This document shows positions 12,298-25,300 of a DNA stretch of 64,000 nt, one piece after another (position 1 is the stretch's first letter; every line of letters starts with the position of its first letter). The translations under genes and the position numbers were made by a program. Where the stretch lies: NCBI GenBank assembly GCA_019914995.1, contig CM034127.1, positions 8,928,001-8,992,000 on the forward strand, written 5' to 3'. The notes beneath the pieces were generated by a model. It ran no database searches. It was not told the origin of the DNA and worked only from the letters and a program-made list of their open reading frames with translations. Origin of the DNA: Acanthochlamys bracteata (taxonomy: Eukaryota; Streptophyta; Magnoliopsida; Pandanales; Velloziaceae).

Positions 12298-13797
12298 ATA
12301 ATGCACTATTGATTTTATAAGTTCATTATGTTTTCATATTACGAGCATGTTTCTTTTGTGGTAGCTAAGCCAAAAGCGGATATTGAGAACGGTGAGTTGT
12401 ATTGTTCATTTATGTTAGTTCTAATTAAGCATTGCGAAGGTGGTTTAATAGGACTGGATTATGAATTGTAGGATGTTTCACGCAAATCTTAAACGGACGA
12501 TTGCGGAAGAAAAAGAAAAATCCTTGTGCAAGTGTAAGCATAGAGTAAGAAGCTTATATTTTCAATAGACATTTGCAAATGAGTGCTTTTATAAAAACAA
12601 ATTTTTGAAACAAAAAAATATTTTAAAAGGTAAAATTGTTTTACATCATAAAAATAATAATAATAAATAATAATAAACTTTATTAAGTAAAATTTTTTAT
12701 ATCTTAAAAATTTTATAAAAATCTAATGAATTTTATAAAATTTTTTTAAAATATAAAATAAAAAATTAGAATGAAAAAGAGTTAACCAGATAATACCTTA
12801 AATTTTAAGAAAGTCATTAGAGCAAGTAGTATATAAAGTTAACGTTGAACCAAAATAATGAAAAACGCAGTAAGTAATATATATTACTTTCTCTCAAGAG
12901 TGTATGTGGGGGCAATTATAATGCACTATTACAAGAAAGCAACCTCAAGATTTGTGTTTCTTTCTATTCTATATTTTTATTTGTATGTGAACTCTTGATG
13001 TAAATGCTTAATTGATATTTTTGATGATCGATCGCATTTGAACGGCATGGATGCTTGATTGCTTTTTGTTCTAAATAAAGGGGTAGTTCAGTAGTTGTTT
13101 CTTTCATTCTAGATTGAGTTTGATTGCTTAAATTACAGTCTGTTGATCATTATATCTGGTGTCTACAATTTTCTTTTGTTAAGTCCTTCCAGTTAAATTT
13201 CATTAATTTGGTTTTAAATTTGTTATTCAACCTACATTTATGATAATATTGTGTAATTAGTATACTGTTAAAATAATAGTTCAAGAAGTTACAAAAAGAA
13301 AAAATAAAAAGGATTTACGAATTTTTAGAACAAAGCATATTGTTTTTCCGTCACAAGCAGTCTAACACAAACCAGACTGAACAGAATTTTCTGCTCACTT
13401 CACAAACTCGCATCTCACAATTCGAAGCAGTCTTCTTAACTTGGCCCAAAACTTTTAAACTCCATAGCAACTTCTGTGTAGCCTGATGAACGAGCCCATT
13501 ATAGTTATGTTGTTACCTTGACTTCAATTCCACATCTTCAATAATTATCTAGTTTTCCTTTTCCCTTGTTCTTTCCTCACCGAAGCGCTCAGAAACCAAC
13601 TCCAGTAATAGAGCTTTTCTAACGAGTAGTCTAATGTACAATACCTACCGAGTGCTGGCAAAAGAAGAATAGAGACAGCTACAGTTACAGGGAAGTGTTG
13701 CAACTCAACTTATTTTGGGGCTACCAGATGCCATCACGAAGAAGAGAAACAAATGAGTTGGTCGCGACATAACAATGAATCTTCACAGTACAGGATA
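12298..13797. other. Intergenic DNA between foldback element and HSF gene
   Basis: No gene is seen. The segment 12570-12780 is an AT-rich stretch similar in composition and words to the interior of the MITE at 7766-8026 and may be a worn copy. The right part, from about 13350, is probably the 3' UTR and flank of the heat-stress factor gene. Confidence 0.35.
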
Positions 13798-13909
13798 TTA
13801 TTTGGGGCTACCGCATGCGAGAAAACCTTACTCAATCAGTCAACTCCTTCACGTCCTCACTGTCTCTATGCTCCAATTCTGTATTATTCTCCTCATTGGT
13901 ATTTTCATT
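13798..13909 (-). pseudogene. Out-of-frame remnant of the HSF C-terminal tail
   Basis: Directly after the AHA codons the minus strand reads CTGGAATGA. In the frame one base over, starting at 13909, it continues [20 protein letters not shown] and then KELTD before TGA at 13832-13834. About five bases further a third frame reads GFLACGSPK and then TAA at 13798-13800. This order (FWxELLNE, acidic stretch, EDVxxLxxQLGYLGSSPK-like end) is the normal tail of HsfA6/A7 proteins. The intact arrangement therefore seems to have been broken by one extra G at 13910-13911 and a second lesion near 13828-13834. Confidence 0.6.
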
Positions 13910-16197
13910 CCAGCAATTCTGCCCAAAAGTCATCAGTCAATACGGCGTCATCCATAATTTCTTGCTTTCCCTTTCCTTCATCTTTGTTCCTTCTCAATCC
14001 TTGAATCTCTAGTCCCAAAGTTTCTAATTCTGAGACCTCCTTACGCTTGTAAACTTGTTCTCCTGCTGCTATACCAAAAGATGTGGCGTGCTCCTGGGTT
14101 AGACTTCCTTCTACAGCAGCTATAGTGAATGATGTGTGCTCCTGAGTTGGACTTCCTTCAGCAACGTAGCGCTCTGGCACACCCTCTATCTGTCTTTGCC
14201 TTTTGTTACTGATAGCTTCCTCAATCTCCTTCTTCTCAGTTTGATCAAACAATTGCTGGAGGAATCCTGGGTTGTTCATTGCTCTTGCCAAGAAGGCCAT
14301 CGTTTGGCGTTGTTTCTGCTCAGTTCCTTGGAGCCGTTCTTGAAGTGCTAAGATTTGAGCTCTCACATTCTGCTGGTCCTGCCTTATCTTTACTATTTCC
14401 GCCATTAACATGTTCTTGTCTCTCTTTAGTCTATCAATCTCTTCGCCCATTCCAAACCTTCCAACTTCCAAGTAAGGACCTTGAGGTTCTTGAGTAAGAA
14501 TAGAATGAGCGGGTGGCCTTCGCCGCTTGATTGTCCTTAGAAGATGTTTTTGGTTTTTGAGAAATCCTTCATTTGCGAACTCCCACTGGTCTGGATCCAC
14601 TTTTCTGAAGCCCTGCAAAACATGAAAAGCCATCTTGGTCAGGACCCAAGAGTACTCTGACTTGGTGGAGTTCAGACAGCTTTCCCTGATGAAGTAGGAA
14701 AAAATATATATCCAAGTGCAACAACAAGAAATTGTCAAGAGTATCCTTTCTTTTTTCCCCCCTCTCTTGTAAAAGTAGAACTTTGGTTTTTGGGGTACAA
14801 ATCAGCTAAACTTCTCTAAGAATTAGAAATGATAGGCAAATTTACTTGAGCTGGTATGGATAAACCTATTTCAAGGAACATTCTGGTGATCCTTCTTGAC
14901 GTTTGTCTTCAGCAGTGCTACAACAAACAACATATGAAATTGTGTTAGAGACGCAATTTGGACAACCACAACACACCAAATCATAACAGATCAATTGACC
15001 GGATGGATGTTCAAACTTCATGAGTATGATCATGCTTTCCATACAAACATATGAAACAATAAGTTAGACGGATGGGATCATGTCGACACAAAAAGTGCAC
15101 TTGTAAACAAAGAACGCTTGGGTCTTCCCTACATGAAAGCTGCAACAAGATTAATGTTAATGCCAAAGGCAACCAACACCTTATCATTCAGTGCTATTTT
15201 ATTTTGTTTTTTTGCTATCTTTGAAGACTCTTATAACGTAGGACAAAAGGGTGGGCTTAGAAAAACAAGTGAGTAGAGACAGTTAGACCTAGGCATGAAA
15301 CAAAGGAAGAAGTATGAGAAGGAATATGTACGAAACCTACCAAAATTAGTCTACGAAATTATTACCCATTCCTCTATAACAATTTATGCTATATTTATGA
15401 ATTAGCTTAATTGCCTTTCAACTGGTGATAAATCTTTTATTTTCTTGAGAGATGCAACCAGTGACAACTTATGATATTTTATCAAGGGACAAAGTTTGGA
15501 TGCAAATAAAGTTAACACATACATAAGCCAATTACAACGTAAACATTCATTTGAACGGTGAGTCGCAAGTGAGTTACAGACGTAATGCTCTACGAAGCAA
15601 AGCCTGAATAAACAGAGAATGAACGAATGTAAACTATCATTTCTGATTAAATTCATCCGGCCGTCGGATTACCTAAAAGCTTAGTCTTGTATAAAATCGA
15701 GATAATTTTTACTGTGTACAAGCCGTATTTTCTACGGTCTCCAATGGAAACAATAGGATAGAAGCTCAAACCATGCAAAGGTTAAACAGAAACAACTAAC
15801 ACAAAGAGAAATGCTCTGCTAAAATCTATTCCCTCTTTCCAGTCAAGAATTTAACAATAAAAAGAAAATAAAATTAGAAGAAAAGTAGAATTTTGATACT
15901 TACATATGTGTTGAGCTGCCTGACAAAGCTGGAAAAATTGTTATGCTTGAAATATCTCGGCAGCAGAGTCCCGGCGAAAGTGTGCGGATCCCAGACAACA
16001 AAACTATTCCCTGCACTGGACCAAGAGATCACTCGATCAGTTTCTGGATCATCGATAACCTCATATGTCTTTGTCAGAAAAGGCGGCGGGCCGATTTCAT
16101 GCAACCCTTCCATTGGCCTTGGATGAATCTCAGACCATGATGAACTTGCTTCAATGTATTCTTCCTTGACTGTAGGATCCTTCTGATTGGGGTTCAT
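13905..16197 (-). CDS. Class A heat-stress transcription factor (HsfA6/A7-like), C-terminus truncated
   Basis: Two exons, 15904-16197 and 13905-14612, encode 333 aa. Class A HSFs trimerise and activate heat-shock genes through heat-shock elements. The DNA-binding domain spans about 37-130 and is interrupted after LNTY (residue 98), the conserved HSF intron site. The HR-A/B coiled coil covers about 148-215, a basic NKRQR signal lies at 234-238, and an AHA activator motif DDFWAELL lies at 325-332. The block [10 protein letters not shown] followed by [15 protein letters not shown] resembles HsfA6b/A7a more than HsfA2. An internal duplication (EGSPTQEH / EGSLTQEH) covers about 250-282. The true start is the ATG at 16197. 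The frame stops right after the AHA motif; the expected acidic tail and nuclear-export-type end lie just downstream in another frame (see the entry at 13798-13909). Confidence 0.94.
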
Positions 16198-16518
16198 GGC
16201 ACCTTGCAAAGAATATCTGAGAAAACAGCTAAGCCAATTGAATATTCTTCTTTAAATTGATGAAGAAACACTGATAAATCCTAATCGAAACCAGAAAAGA
16301 AAGAAGAAAAGTTAGAATACTTGCATTAAAATGCACTCGGGTGTACCTAACAGGAGTTTCTTTTCCAGTACACGAGTGTAACTTTGCAAACGAACGCAAC
16401 AAAGAAATGCAATAAAGAAAAAAGAGAGCTGATTGAACCAAAAAATTGTTGCAGAGTTTAAACTAGTGAAAAGGGAGTAGAGAGAGGGCTGGTAAGGATT
16501 TGTTTATCAACTCACTAA

Positions 16519-16525
16519 ATTTATA
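16519..16525 (-). promoter_or_regulatory. Candidate TATA box of the HSF gene
   Basis: The minus strand reads TATAAAT about 320 bp before the ATG at 16197 and about 115-200 bp downstream of the heat-shock elements, a normal promoter spacing. Other AT-rich words (the TA run at 16576-16589) could also serve. Confidence 0.4.
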
Positions 16526-16637
16526 CTTTTTTAAAATTCACATTTAGTACAGAATAAATAAAAAATTAAAAATTATATATATATATATTGTAAATAAATT
16601 TATTTCAAAATAAATACGCCTCAAATAAAAACCTAAC

Positions 16638-16652
16638 AGAAGGTTCTAGAGA
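16638..16652. promoter_or_regulatory. Heat-shock element 1
   Basis: AGAAGGTTCTAGAG contains alternating units GAA-gg-TTC-ta-GAg, matching nGAAnnTTCnnGAAn except for the last base of the third unit. It sits about 440 bp upstream of the HSF start codon. Confidence 0.6.
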
Positions 16653-16707
16653 GCCAAAACAATATACTGGCTGTGGATTTGTTGGTGGTTTGATTTGGAC
16701 AACTCAA

Positions 16708-16722
16708 GGAAGGTTCTGGAAG
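16708..16722. promoter_or_regulatory. Heat-shock element 2 (perfect three-unit)
   Basis: GGAAGGTTCTGGAAG matches nGAAnnTTCnnGAAn exactly (units at 16709, 16714 and 16719). It shares the core GAAGGTTCTxGA with element 1, 70 bp away. Heat-inducible HSF genes of this group are known to be driven by such elements, so auto- or cross-activation by other HSFs is the likely role. Confidence 0.72.
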
Positions 16723-19337
16723 TTTGTGGTCGTTTTGATGTGAAGCTGAATCCATTGCAGCACAATCCAGTGAAAGTGCAAACTGCAACTTGCCAATGAC
16801 CAACCCAATGTTGCCATTTGTTTGTTCCACAAGCTAGAAGATCTTCAGTCCCAAACCTTTCGATGTTTTAGACGCACACAAGATAGTTTAGAGAAGCATT
16901 GAAATGTCTCAGTTCAAATGAGATCCACTAATTTTGTATAGAAATAAATGTCCATAGATCAGGTGCAGGTCTATGTTTTATAATAGAAATATTTAAAAGA
17001 AAAAAAAAGAGCAGATATCCAATAGAAAGTATCAAGTAAGCTGTAGATATCAAGTAGGTTATACTTCGAAGATAATATTAACAACTAGTTTCAAACGGTA
17101 TCTACAATTACTAGAAAAACTATTGAGGTGCAATATGTACATCATTGGTCCCTAACAAGGGTAACGGTTCCATGGAGTATCCATTCATTCACAAATATGT
17201 CGCGTTTGAGACATCAGGTACAAGAGTTGTGGTAGTACTTTTCCATCTGGGCATTGACATCATCTGAGCATGCAACAAAAAACACCTAATAAGAAAATAT
17301 TCACACAGATTATCTGCCAAAATATATTACTTTCAGAGAGACTCCCTCCAAATGAGGAGAAAATTTTAGTACAGAATGTACAGAGTTCACATTTGCTAAC
17401 CAAGAGAACGTAGATATAAATTCAATTCAAACCTTTGCGTACATGATCAATAACTTGAAATGGAACCATCAAGCTCTCGCTTAAGATTATTTTCATCAAG
17501 ATGAAAACTTAAAACAACATATTATGGCCGTGTCGAAAGTTCTATGAAAAGGCTTGTGGGACTAAGAATATATAGCCATGGTGGGTTATGGGGAGGAGCA
17601 TGAGACAACTCCAATTAACTATAATGTCACAGAACATACCAAAGGCAATGCATACCTATAGATACTCCCAGCACTAAAGATGTTTATAGAAGTGCTGATG
17701 TTAGTTGCTGCCAATACAAAGAAGCGGTTACCTGGACCGATCTTGGGGTCGTACCATGATAACATGATTCTCAGCACAGATGGCTGAAAACTGAAGAGTG
17801 ATTAGAAAAATGGAAATGAATGTTTCTACCAATGTACAATCATATAATAAATGCGTGTATAGAAAAAATCTATCACGATCATGCGGACCCACTAACTTTG
17901 TTCAAAGCTTGAGCACACCAACAAACTTGCATGTTTTTCACTATTATTTACAAAAGCATGTGAAGAATCTATACAAAAAATTGCAATATTGCACACTGGA
18001 GCATGCCTTGAAGTTGAGGTCATGCTCCAGAGCTCTTGCTTTTCTCTCAGTAGGCCTCGGTTGGAGGAAGCTCCAGCAAACATGAAATCTAGCATTCCTA
18101 GACCTTGGAAAGATATTAGCATTCTCTGCAAAGAGACATAGGTGAGAGGAATTTCTTTGTCCATCAAAAGGTGCATCTGCAGCATGTTATTTGTGCATTG
18201 AAATTCATCTAACTATCAAAGAAGACTCTCTCACTACCATAATATGTCCTCTACTCCTTAATGAAAGAAGCAAACAGGATTAATTTAAGATATGGAAAGA
18301 CAGCAGTTATTCTATGAGAGTTCATATTTATAGTAAAGACCACCTAGAGACCATAACAAGAAGTCATCACCAGAAATGTGTCTGCTGTGGTGCGCTACAA
18401 TAGCGATAACTAACAACTCTATTATTTTGTGATAACATGTTGAAGGAATCTCCACTATTGCAGTTGAGCATTCGCCAAGTAATAGTTTTCTTTTTATGAC
18501 AATCCATAAAAACGTCACTAATACTATCAATTGCGACTGAGAATAGAGATTGCAGCAGTAAAGTCTATTAAATGGTACCACTCATAACAGTCAAGGGACG
18601 AATACTAGTTTAACCTACAAGTATGAACACCTGCCCCATATAATAAATAGTCTTAACTAACGAAGGTAAGAGATGTTGCAAGAATCCAAGTTAGACCTAC
18701 TTCATTATGTAATGTTCTATATAAATATGTGCAGAAGTTTTTGCTAATCAAGTCAAAGTTATCCTACCTAAGATTGTAGCAGTCCACCAGATTGCTCCTG
18801 TGTAGGGACACCTTGAAACCGATAATGTTCTGGCAATGTTTGAACGAATGCGCTTTTCAAGAACAAAAAGAACAGGTGAGGGCAGCATCGCTCTCAAGCT
18901 GGGTATGAGGAAGACAAATGATAGAGTGGAGTGGAAATTCGTGTATAACATTATGCGAAAAATGGGCTTTTCATCGCTGGTGGTTGAGCTTATAAGGAAT
19001 GGGGAATATTGATAGGAAAGTTAGTTGTTAAGCAGTAAAAGGATCCCTTTCAGACAAGGCTCTTTAGAAATTTGACAGCTGTTAATAATTTAATAAACTC
19101 AAAAGCATTTGGCCCAGGTGCAAAGGCTTCTCTATGAAAATAATGAAGACTGCATAGGCTTATCTTAGTCTTTCTCCATTTACCGGGCATGATTGGCATT
19201 GTACTGATGCATAAATTTCACACATGTGTATTAACATATACTACAAAATCTCAAACAAAATACTCTCTCACTGAAGTTTGGTGGTCTTACCAATGGCTAG
19301 ACTTCTAACACTAAAGCTTGCAGAAATCAGGAAAACT
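16723..19337. other. Region between HSF promoter and 3' end of the PP2C-kinase gene
   Basis: No coding exon that I can support. The right end is probably the 3' UTR of the phosphatase-kinase gene. The segment 19058-19172 is a diverged copy of 19943-20066 in that gene's last intron. Short open frames at 17798-18185 on both strands show no protein-like composition. Confidence 0.4.
19058..19172. repeat. Diverged duplicate of 19943-20066
   Basis: Both copies read along GACAxCxGxTAATAAxTTxATAAACT, then GTGCAAAGGxxTCTCTAT and ATAGGCTTxxCTTAGTCTT. One copy lies just 3' of the stop codon of the phosphatase-kinase gene and the other in its last intron, in the same orientation, so the duplication could have involved the gene's 3' end. 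Confidence 0.6.
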
Positions 19338-22300
19338 TCATACTGCATGGCCACTTGCTTGATGATATTCTTGGAAATAAGGATGCTGCAAAGCATCATC
19401 AACACTCAGACGATCTTCCTGAAAAAGCATTAAAAATCATGATCACAAGCCAATACCTTTTTGTTGGAGGACAGTCAACTACGTATGCAGAACAACACAT
19501 TTATGTCCATTACGAAAGTAAAAACTACAAGTAATTTTATGAGATACTAAAACTAAAAGGGAAGAAAAAGAAGAAAGAAACCATTTTTATATTAGCGCAC
19601 ACAGCCGCAACGTGTACACCACGTAAACTAGATGAATTTTGACCTTTATAAATCCAGATCTACACAATTCAAGAGTTTAATGATGTCAACAAAAAGCATC
19701 TGTAATGGAATGGATTTGTTCTATCAATTATGACACCTACTCATTTATGTTTCTAAAGTATATATCTCAATATGTTGAATTATATTTCAATATGATTCCT
19801 ACAAGACAGCTTTTATTATCCAAAATTAAGCTATATTATGCATAGTAAGCAGGGGTTTGCATTTCCTGATAGACATGAATTGCACACAAATTCATGTGCA
19901 ACTAATACTCTAATAATGCAATCACTTCTTTCGTTCCATGGAAAGCTCTTCAGAAGTTTGACAACCGATAATAACTTGATAAACTTGAAGCATTTTGACC
20001 ACAGTGCAAAGGTGTCTCTATAAAGAAAATAACTAAGATCATATAGGCTTGCCTTAGTCTTATTTAACATATTAAGATGGGTCCTTGAACTGGTGGTATT
20101 CACAAATCATTACCTACAGGAAAGCTAGTTAGAAATTCACAAGTCTGAATATTATTGACACATTTACTTGTAAAACTTGTAAGAAAGGTAAAGCTGTACA
20201 CACAATTTGGAGTAGGATATACCTTTCTGTTTGGTGAATGTTTACAAAAAGGTGTCTAAGTTAACCAAAATGACTTGGTTAAATTGCTAAAATACCCGTA
20301 ATCACTTAAATCCGAAAAGTTTTGTTATACCTCTGTATGCTGCCTTTCCTTGGGAATTTTGAAAGGCATATTGCAGAGTTTATCCACACAGAACATGAGC
20401 TTAATAAATATGTAAATGCACCAACAAAAGTATAATTAAAGGCCTGAATGAACATGAAAAGAAGAGAACTTTACAAGCATAAAAAAATTTTCAAGATACT
20501 TAGGCATATGGATGTCATTAATAAAGTTGTTCATCACTACAGCAAGCTGGGAAACAAAAAGAACAAAAAAAAGCTTCTTTGGTGTTCGACAACTTAATCT
20601 AACATCTTAAAAAAAAAACAGCAAGAACCTTCATATTGGCATTTCCACCATATGTCATAGTAAAAGACGTTGGCAGTTAAAGCATTTAACCTTGGCATGA
20701 AATTGATTAAGGAATTAATAGAGATACTACGGAACTTACTGGATGCCACAACACTAGCTGCCGCACTAATCGTAGAGCCCAAATATTTGGAAATCTGCAT
20801 AGCAATAAGACCGCCTATAGATCTGAGAACAGCATCTTGAAATAATGTAATTACTCAAAGTAATAAGGAGCTGAATAAAAAATAATTTTCAAAGATAGAT
20901 GCTAACCCTAATCCGAGAGGATCTCTTTTTTTCACTTGTTGTGCGAAGAATTCTTCTGAGCATTTCCAAGAAGCTGGCCACACCCCTTCCTTTTGTTTTG
21001 AGGACACAAAAATTTATTACCCGACCATGTAAAGTATGTATACCCAACAGAAAGAACTAACATTAATGTAGATGCTCATTCAAGAAATACTTCAAACGAG
21101 AATCAGACAATTACTACTCGGAACCATCTAGTAATCACGGAAGCCACAAAGGGACATCTACCACCACATGCCAAAAATAAATATATGCATAACCAAATTT
21201 CTAAATTACTGTATACTATGTGCTGCTCTGTAAGCTAGGTTTCCTCTAATCAAAAGGCACAACAGACGCTCCTCACAAATAAGAAGAGATACTATGTGCT
21301 GCTCTGTAAGCTAGGTTTCCTCTAAAAAGGCACAACCGACGCTCCTCACAAATAAGAAGAGGTTTCTGAGGAACAAGGAACATCATAAGAATGTCCCGTA
21401 GTTGGTCGAGGTTGACTTTTGGGCAGATTCTCCATACACACCCACAGTATTTGCTATGAGATAGGAGAGATAACTAGATTGGAATCAAAATTCAGATAGC
21501 GTAATATAATTGCAGTAATACTATGTGTTCCTCCTCGAATCTGTTGGTCTATACAGGAAATAAGGATAGGTACTGTGTTTATTGCAACCTACCTTAATAC
21601 ACCATGTACACAAAGTACCTTACAAACTGAATTTTTAGGGATTTGATGTGTTAATCTTCATTGCACGCATAGACCGAAAATAATTAACGCGTCTCACCAA
21701 TCTTAGGTTACCCTGAGATACAAACTCAATTAAAACTGACAATTAGTGAACTTCGACATTATTACTGAACATTAGGCTATCTATGGTACAAGTTCAAAAG
21801 TGAAGTAGTAGACCACACTTACATGACTTTTCCTTTCATTATGTTGACGATGTGAAGAAATTCCTGGTATCAAAATGCACATTTCCATGTAAGCTCTTAA
21901 CCTGGCAAAATGACAACAAACAAACTGATAAAAGATCATTCAAAGTAGGACTTCTGAAATATAAAATGTAAATAATTGTGAACAGCATTTCCTGTTGTCA
22001 AAATAACTCTATCTTGAAACACCTCTTATCTTGTTATGAAACAACTTTATCTTATATAAAGAAAATCTCAAGAAGTTAGTGACTTCTTCATTATACACTT
22101 CTGAGAACAAATGTAAACCTTTTTCCTTAAAGAAAGAAGAGAAGTGTCATGTCAACTTATTGCCAGCATTAGCTATAATTTTAAGTAGACAACTTGTTAT
22201 GTTGTAATAATGTTCTTTCTGCTATCATTTATAGAGTTTAACCCAATTACTATGTAAGGTATGTTACAGTTCATAATAGGAATAAAGATCTGAATGGATC

Positions 22301-25300
22301 ATCCGGAAAATGCTTCCCTTGTCAAGAAACTGGAATGGATTCTATTTTTTTGGTTAAAAATTACTTACGAATTAAAATTGAAAATGATTAGTGGACTTTT
22401 GAACTACCAATTATAATGCTGATTCAATAGTCTAAGCAAATGAAGGTTGTCTCAATACATGACAAGGATCACCAGGCTACCACATTGACCATTGCAAAAC
22501 AACTGATGCTTGCCACCAGTGAATAACCATAACGCTGCTGATCGCTAAAGTTGAGCAATGATGGTACAAGCATTTTCACCTTTGCCTCAACAGAGCTAAT
22601 AGCATCAGAGGAATAATGATTACTTGAGTTTTGCATATTAGGAAATAGCTTTGACATATGGAGGATTTTATATGCTCATGAAATATTGCAAATCCTGAAG
22701 ATCTACAATATTTTAAAGACATTGCGTATGCACTCTATTAATTATAACTGCTTCTTAATTTCAAAAAAGGGTGTTATACAATTTCTAACACTAGCAAAAT
22801 GAAATAAATCCAATCAGAGAGAAAATGCAATCTTGCTTGGATAAAAAGAATTTTAGACATAGTGTTTCCAAGTAAGGAGCGAAAACAGGTGGTGATACAA
22901 CTCCAATTTGGTTCCCTTTTACATGCAAAAGATTCGCACTTCATGATGAATAGCTTCAGAAGTTGCCTATAAGATCACTTTATTCAAAAGATACTCAAAT
23001 ATATGGAGCCGTTCTTAATATATTAGTTGATGATGTTCTACCAACGGGTAAAAAAATGAGGTAGATGTTATAGATGAAAAACATCTTCACTATCCCATGA
23101 ACATGATGAGTAGATGAATGATGTAGTTTCCCAAGGTCGAGGAGATTGTCTTAAACAATTGTTTGTAATTCACGCTCTATTGTGCCAATGAGTGCCACAA
23201 TGAAGTATATTTGACAAGATGAAAGCTTTTCATTGAAACTGACACAGTTCCCGACAAGAAATTTTTTACCTATATGCAAGCTCTTTCATGTTATCACTCC
23301 AACCATCAAGGTGCTGATCCAGTAAAGCATGCATCTTGTCACTGATCTGGAATACATGAGGAGATCCAAGAATCAACTCTAACATCACTACACCTACGCT
23401 CCACATATCATACCTGCAAAGAAAAAATACCAAGCTTAGACTAAGGGGTTCAATATGGAATATGTTTATCTACTACAGAACCCAAGTTTGCAGCATCAGT
23501 ATGAATTTCTCAGTTGAATACTAGGAATATCTCCAATTAATCCGGAAAAAAAGAGATCACAGAGGCAGGAAATGCATCAGATAATCTTTAATGAACTAAT
23601 AGACTAGAATTCAGTAGTCTTGTCTGGTTTTCTAAGTGAAGGCCTCATGAAGGAAATGAACTATAAGCATATCAACATTAGTGTAGGGTCCAAATACCAA
23701 AACTTGAAGGAATACAATCACTAACTTTGATATTACATCAGTTGGGCCATGGGACCAGCTAGCATTAAGCAGCGCCTCTGGTGGAGTATATTCATACGTC
23801 TGCTCAGCCCTGCAAAACACACAAATGGCAAAAAGACTTTGGTTTAGTAACTGAGTAAATAAATATAATAACCAGATATCTGTACTAAAGGATTAGAAAG
23901 CAAGTAATTATGCCAGAAACCACCAACACACACATGGAGTGACAAATGTCCAGGTTAATATCAATCCACACTAACAAATCTCATGAGGCGAAAACAAAAT
24001 ACTAAAAGTGTCTATTTGCTTGAGGTCAGTCTGCAATGACTACTTTTAAGAATGACGGTAGAGATACTCTTGTATTGAGCATGACTCCCTAAGGAGTCAT
24101 GCAAAACTTCTTTAACATGTCCTCGACTTATTATCATCCTCACACATCCTGTTCTTATAAGGGCCTATATTAGTAGTTTGGAAGTGAGTTATGAGGAAGT
24201 AGAGTTCAAAGAGAAGTGCATTGGAAGTGAGTTTCAGATCTTGTAGTTCAGTTGCAATTGAAAGCGAAGTTCTAAGAGAGTTTGGAATTCAAAGTGGAGT
24301 TCGGAGTGGAAGTTAGATTTGAAAGTGGATCAAATTGGCAAAACACGTGATATGCACTGAACTCCAAATTTGACCGAAGGAAGTAGAGTTGGGGCAACTA
24401 AAACATGCCTTAAGGGTGTGTTTTAATTGCGGAAAATGAGTTTTGCGAAAGTAAGTTTCGTGAAAGTGAAGTTCAGTGAGAAGTGGGTACAATGGAAATA
24501 GAGTTTGAAATGATAATTGAAATACGTGAAATAAAAAATGTACAGTTTTGGTGAAAGTATAGTTCGGTGTAAAAATGAAAGTAGAGTTCGGAGTAGCAAT
24601 TAAAACATGTGAAGTGAGCCAAACTCAAAATCTGAAGGGAGAAAGTAAAGTTCGGTGGTATTAAAACATGTCCTAAAAAGATCTAGACACTCCTGCTCTT
24701 ACACTATTTATAACCAACTTAAAAGCAAACCTTGACTAACTAGAATACTATAATCTAAATAAAAGATTTACTCAAATGCTAACCTATTATAATAACTTAA
24801 TACAGATTAGTGAAGCAATGAAATCTTCGATCTACTAATAATAATGAGAGAGACTACAAGGTTTATAACAAAACTCAAAGTGCTCCTACTCTCATCCAAT
24901 CCAAAATCACAAGATAGTGACAACAACTCTCAATAATCTCCCTGAAACAATCGAAAATCCTAGGAAGAGATATCTAGTTTGCATGCCATCATCAAGGTAG
25001 CTTGTTTGAAAGAACATGTGATTTTTGGAAAACCTAGCTACCTCTGACTTGTATAGATGTACTATTAACTGCTTCAAGATGCATAAGCATTCAGGCTCTC
25101 ATTGTCATATCCATAAATTCACACGGTTTCAAAATAGAGGGTTAAGTTCAAGGGCCTACTTAGCCCATATCTAGTCCTTAATTAAGCACTAGCAAGAGAG
25201 CTCCGGTCATCAGAAATGCGAGCAAGGCAGAACTCCTAGTAATTTCTGTCAGTGAAAAGCAGAATTTCCTACAATGTTGTATACTAACATTCTTGTAAAA

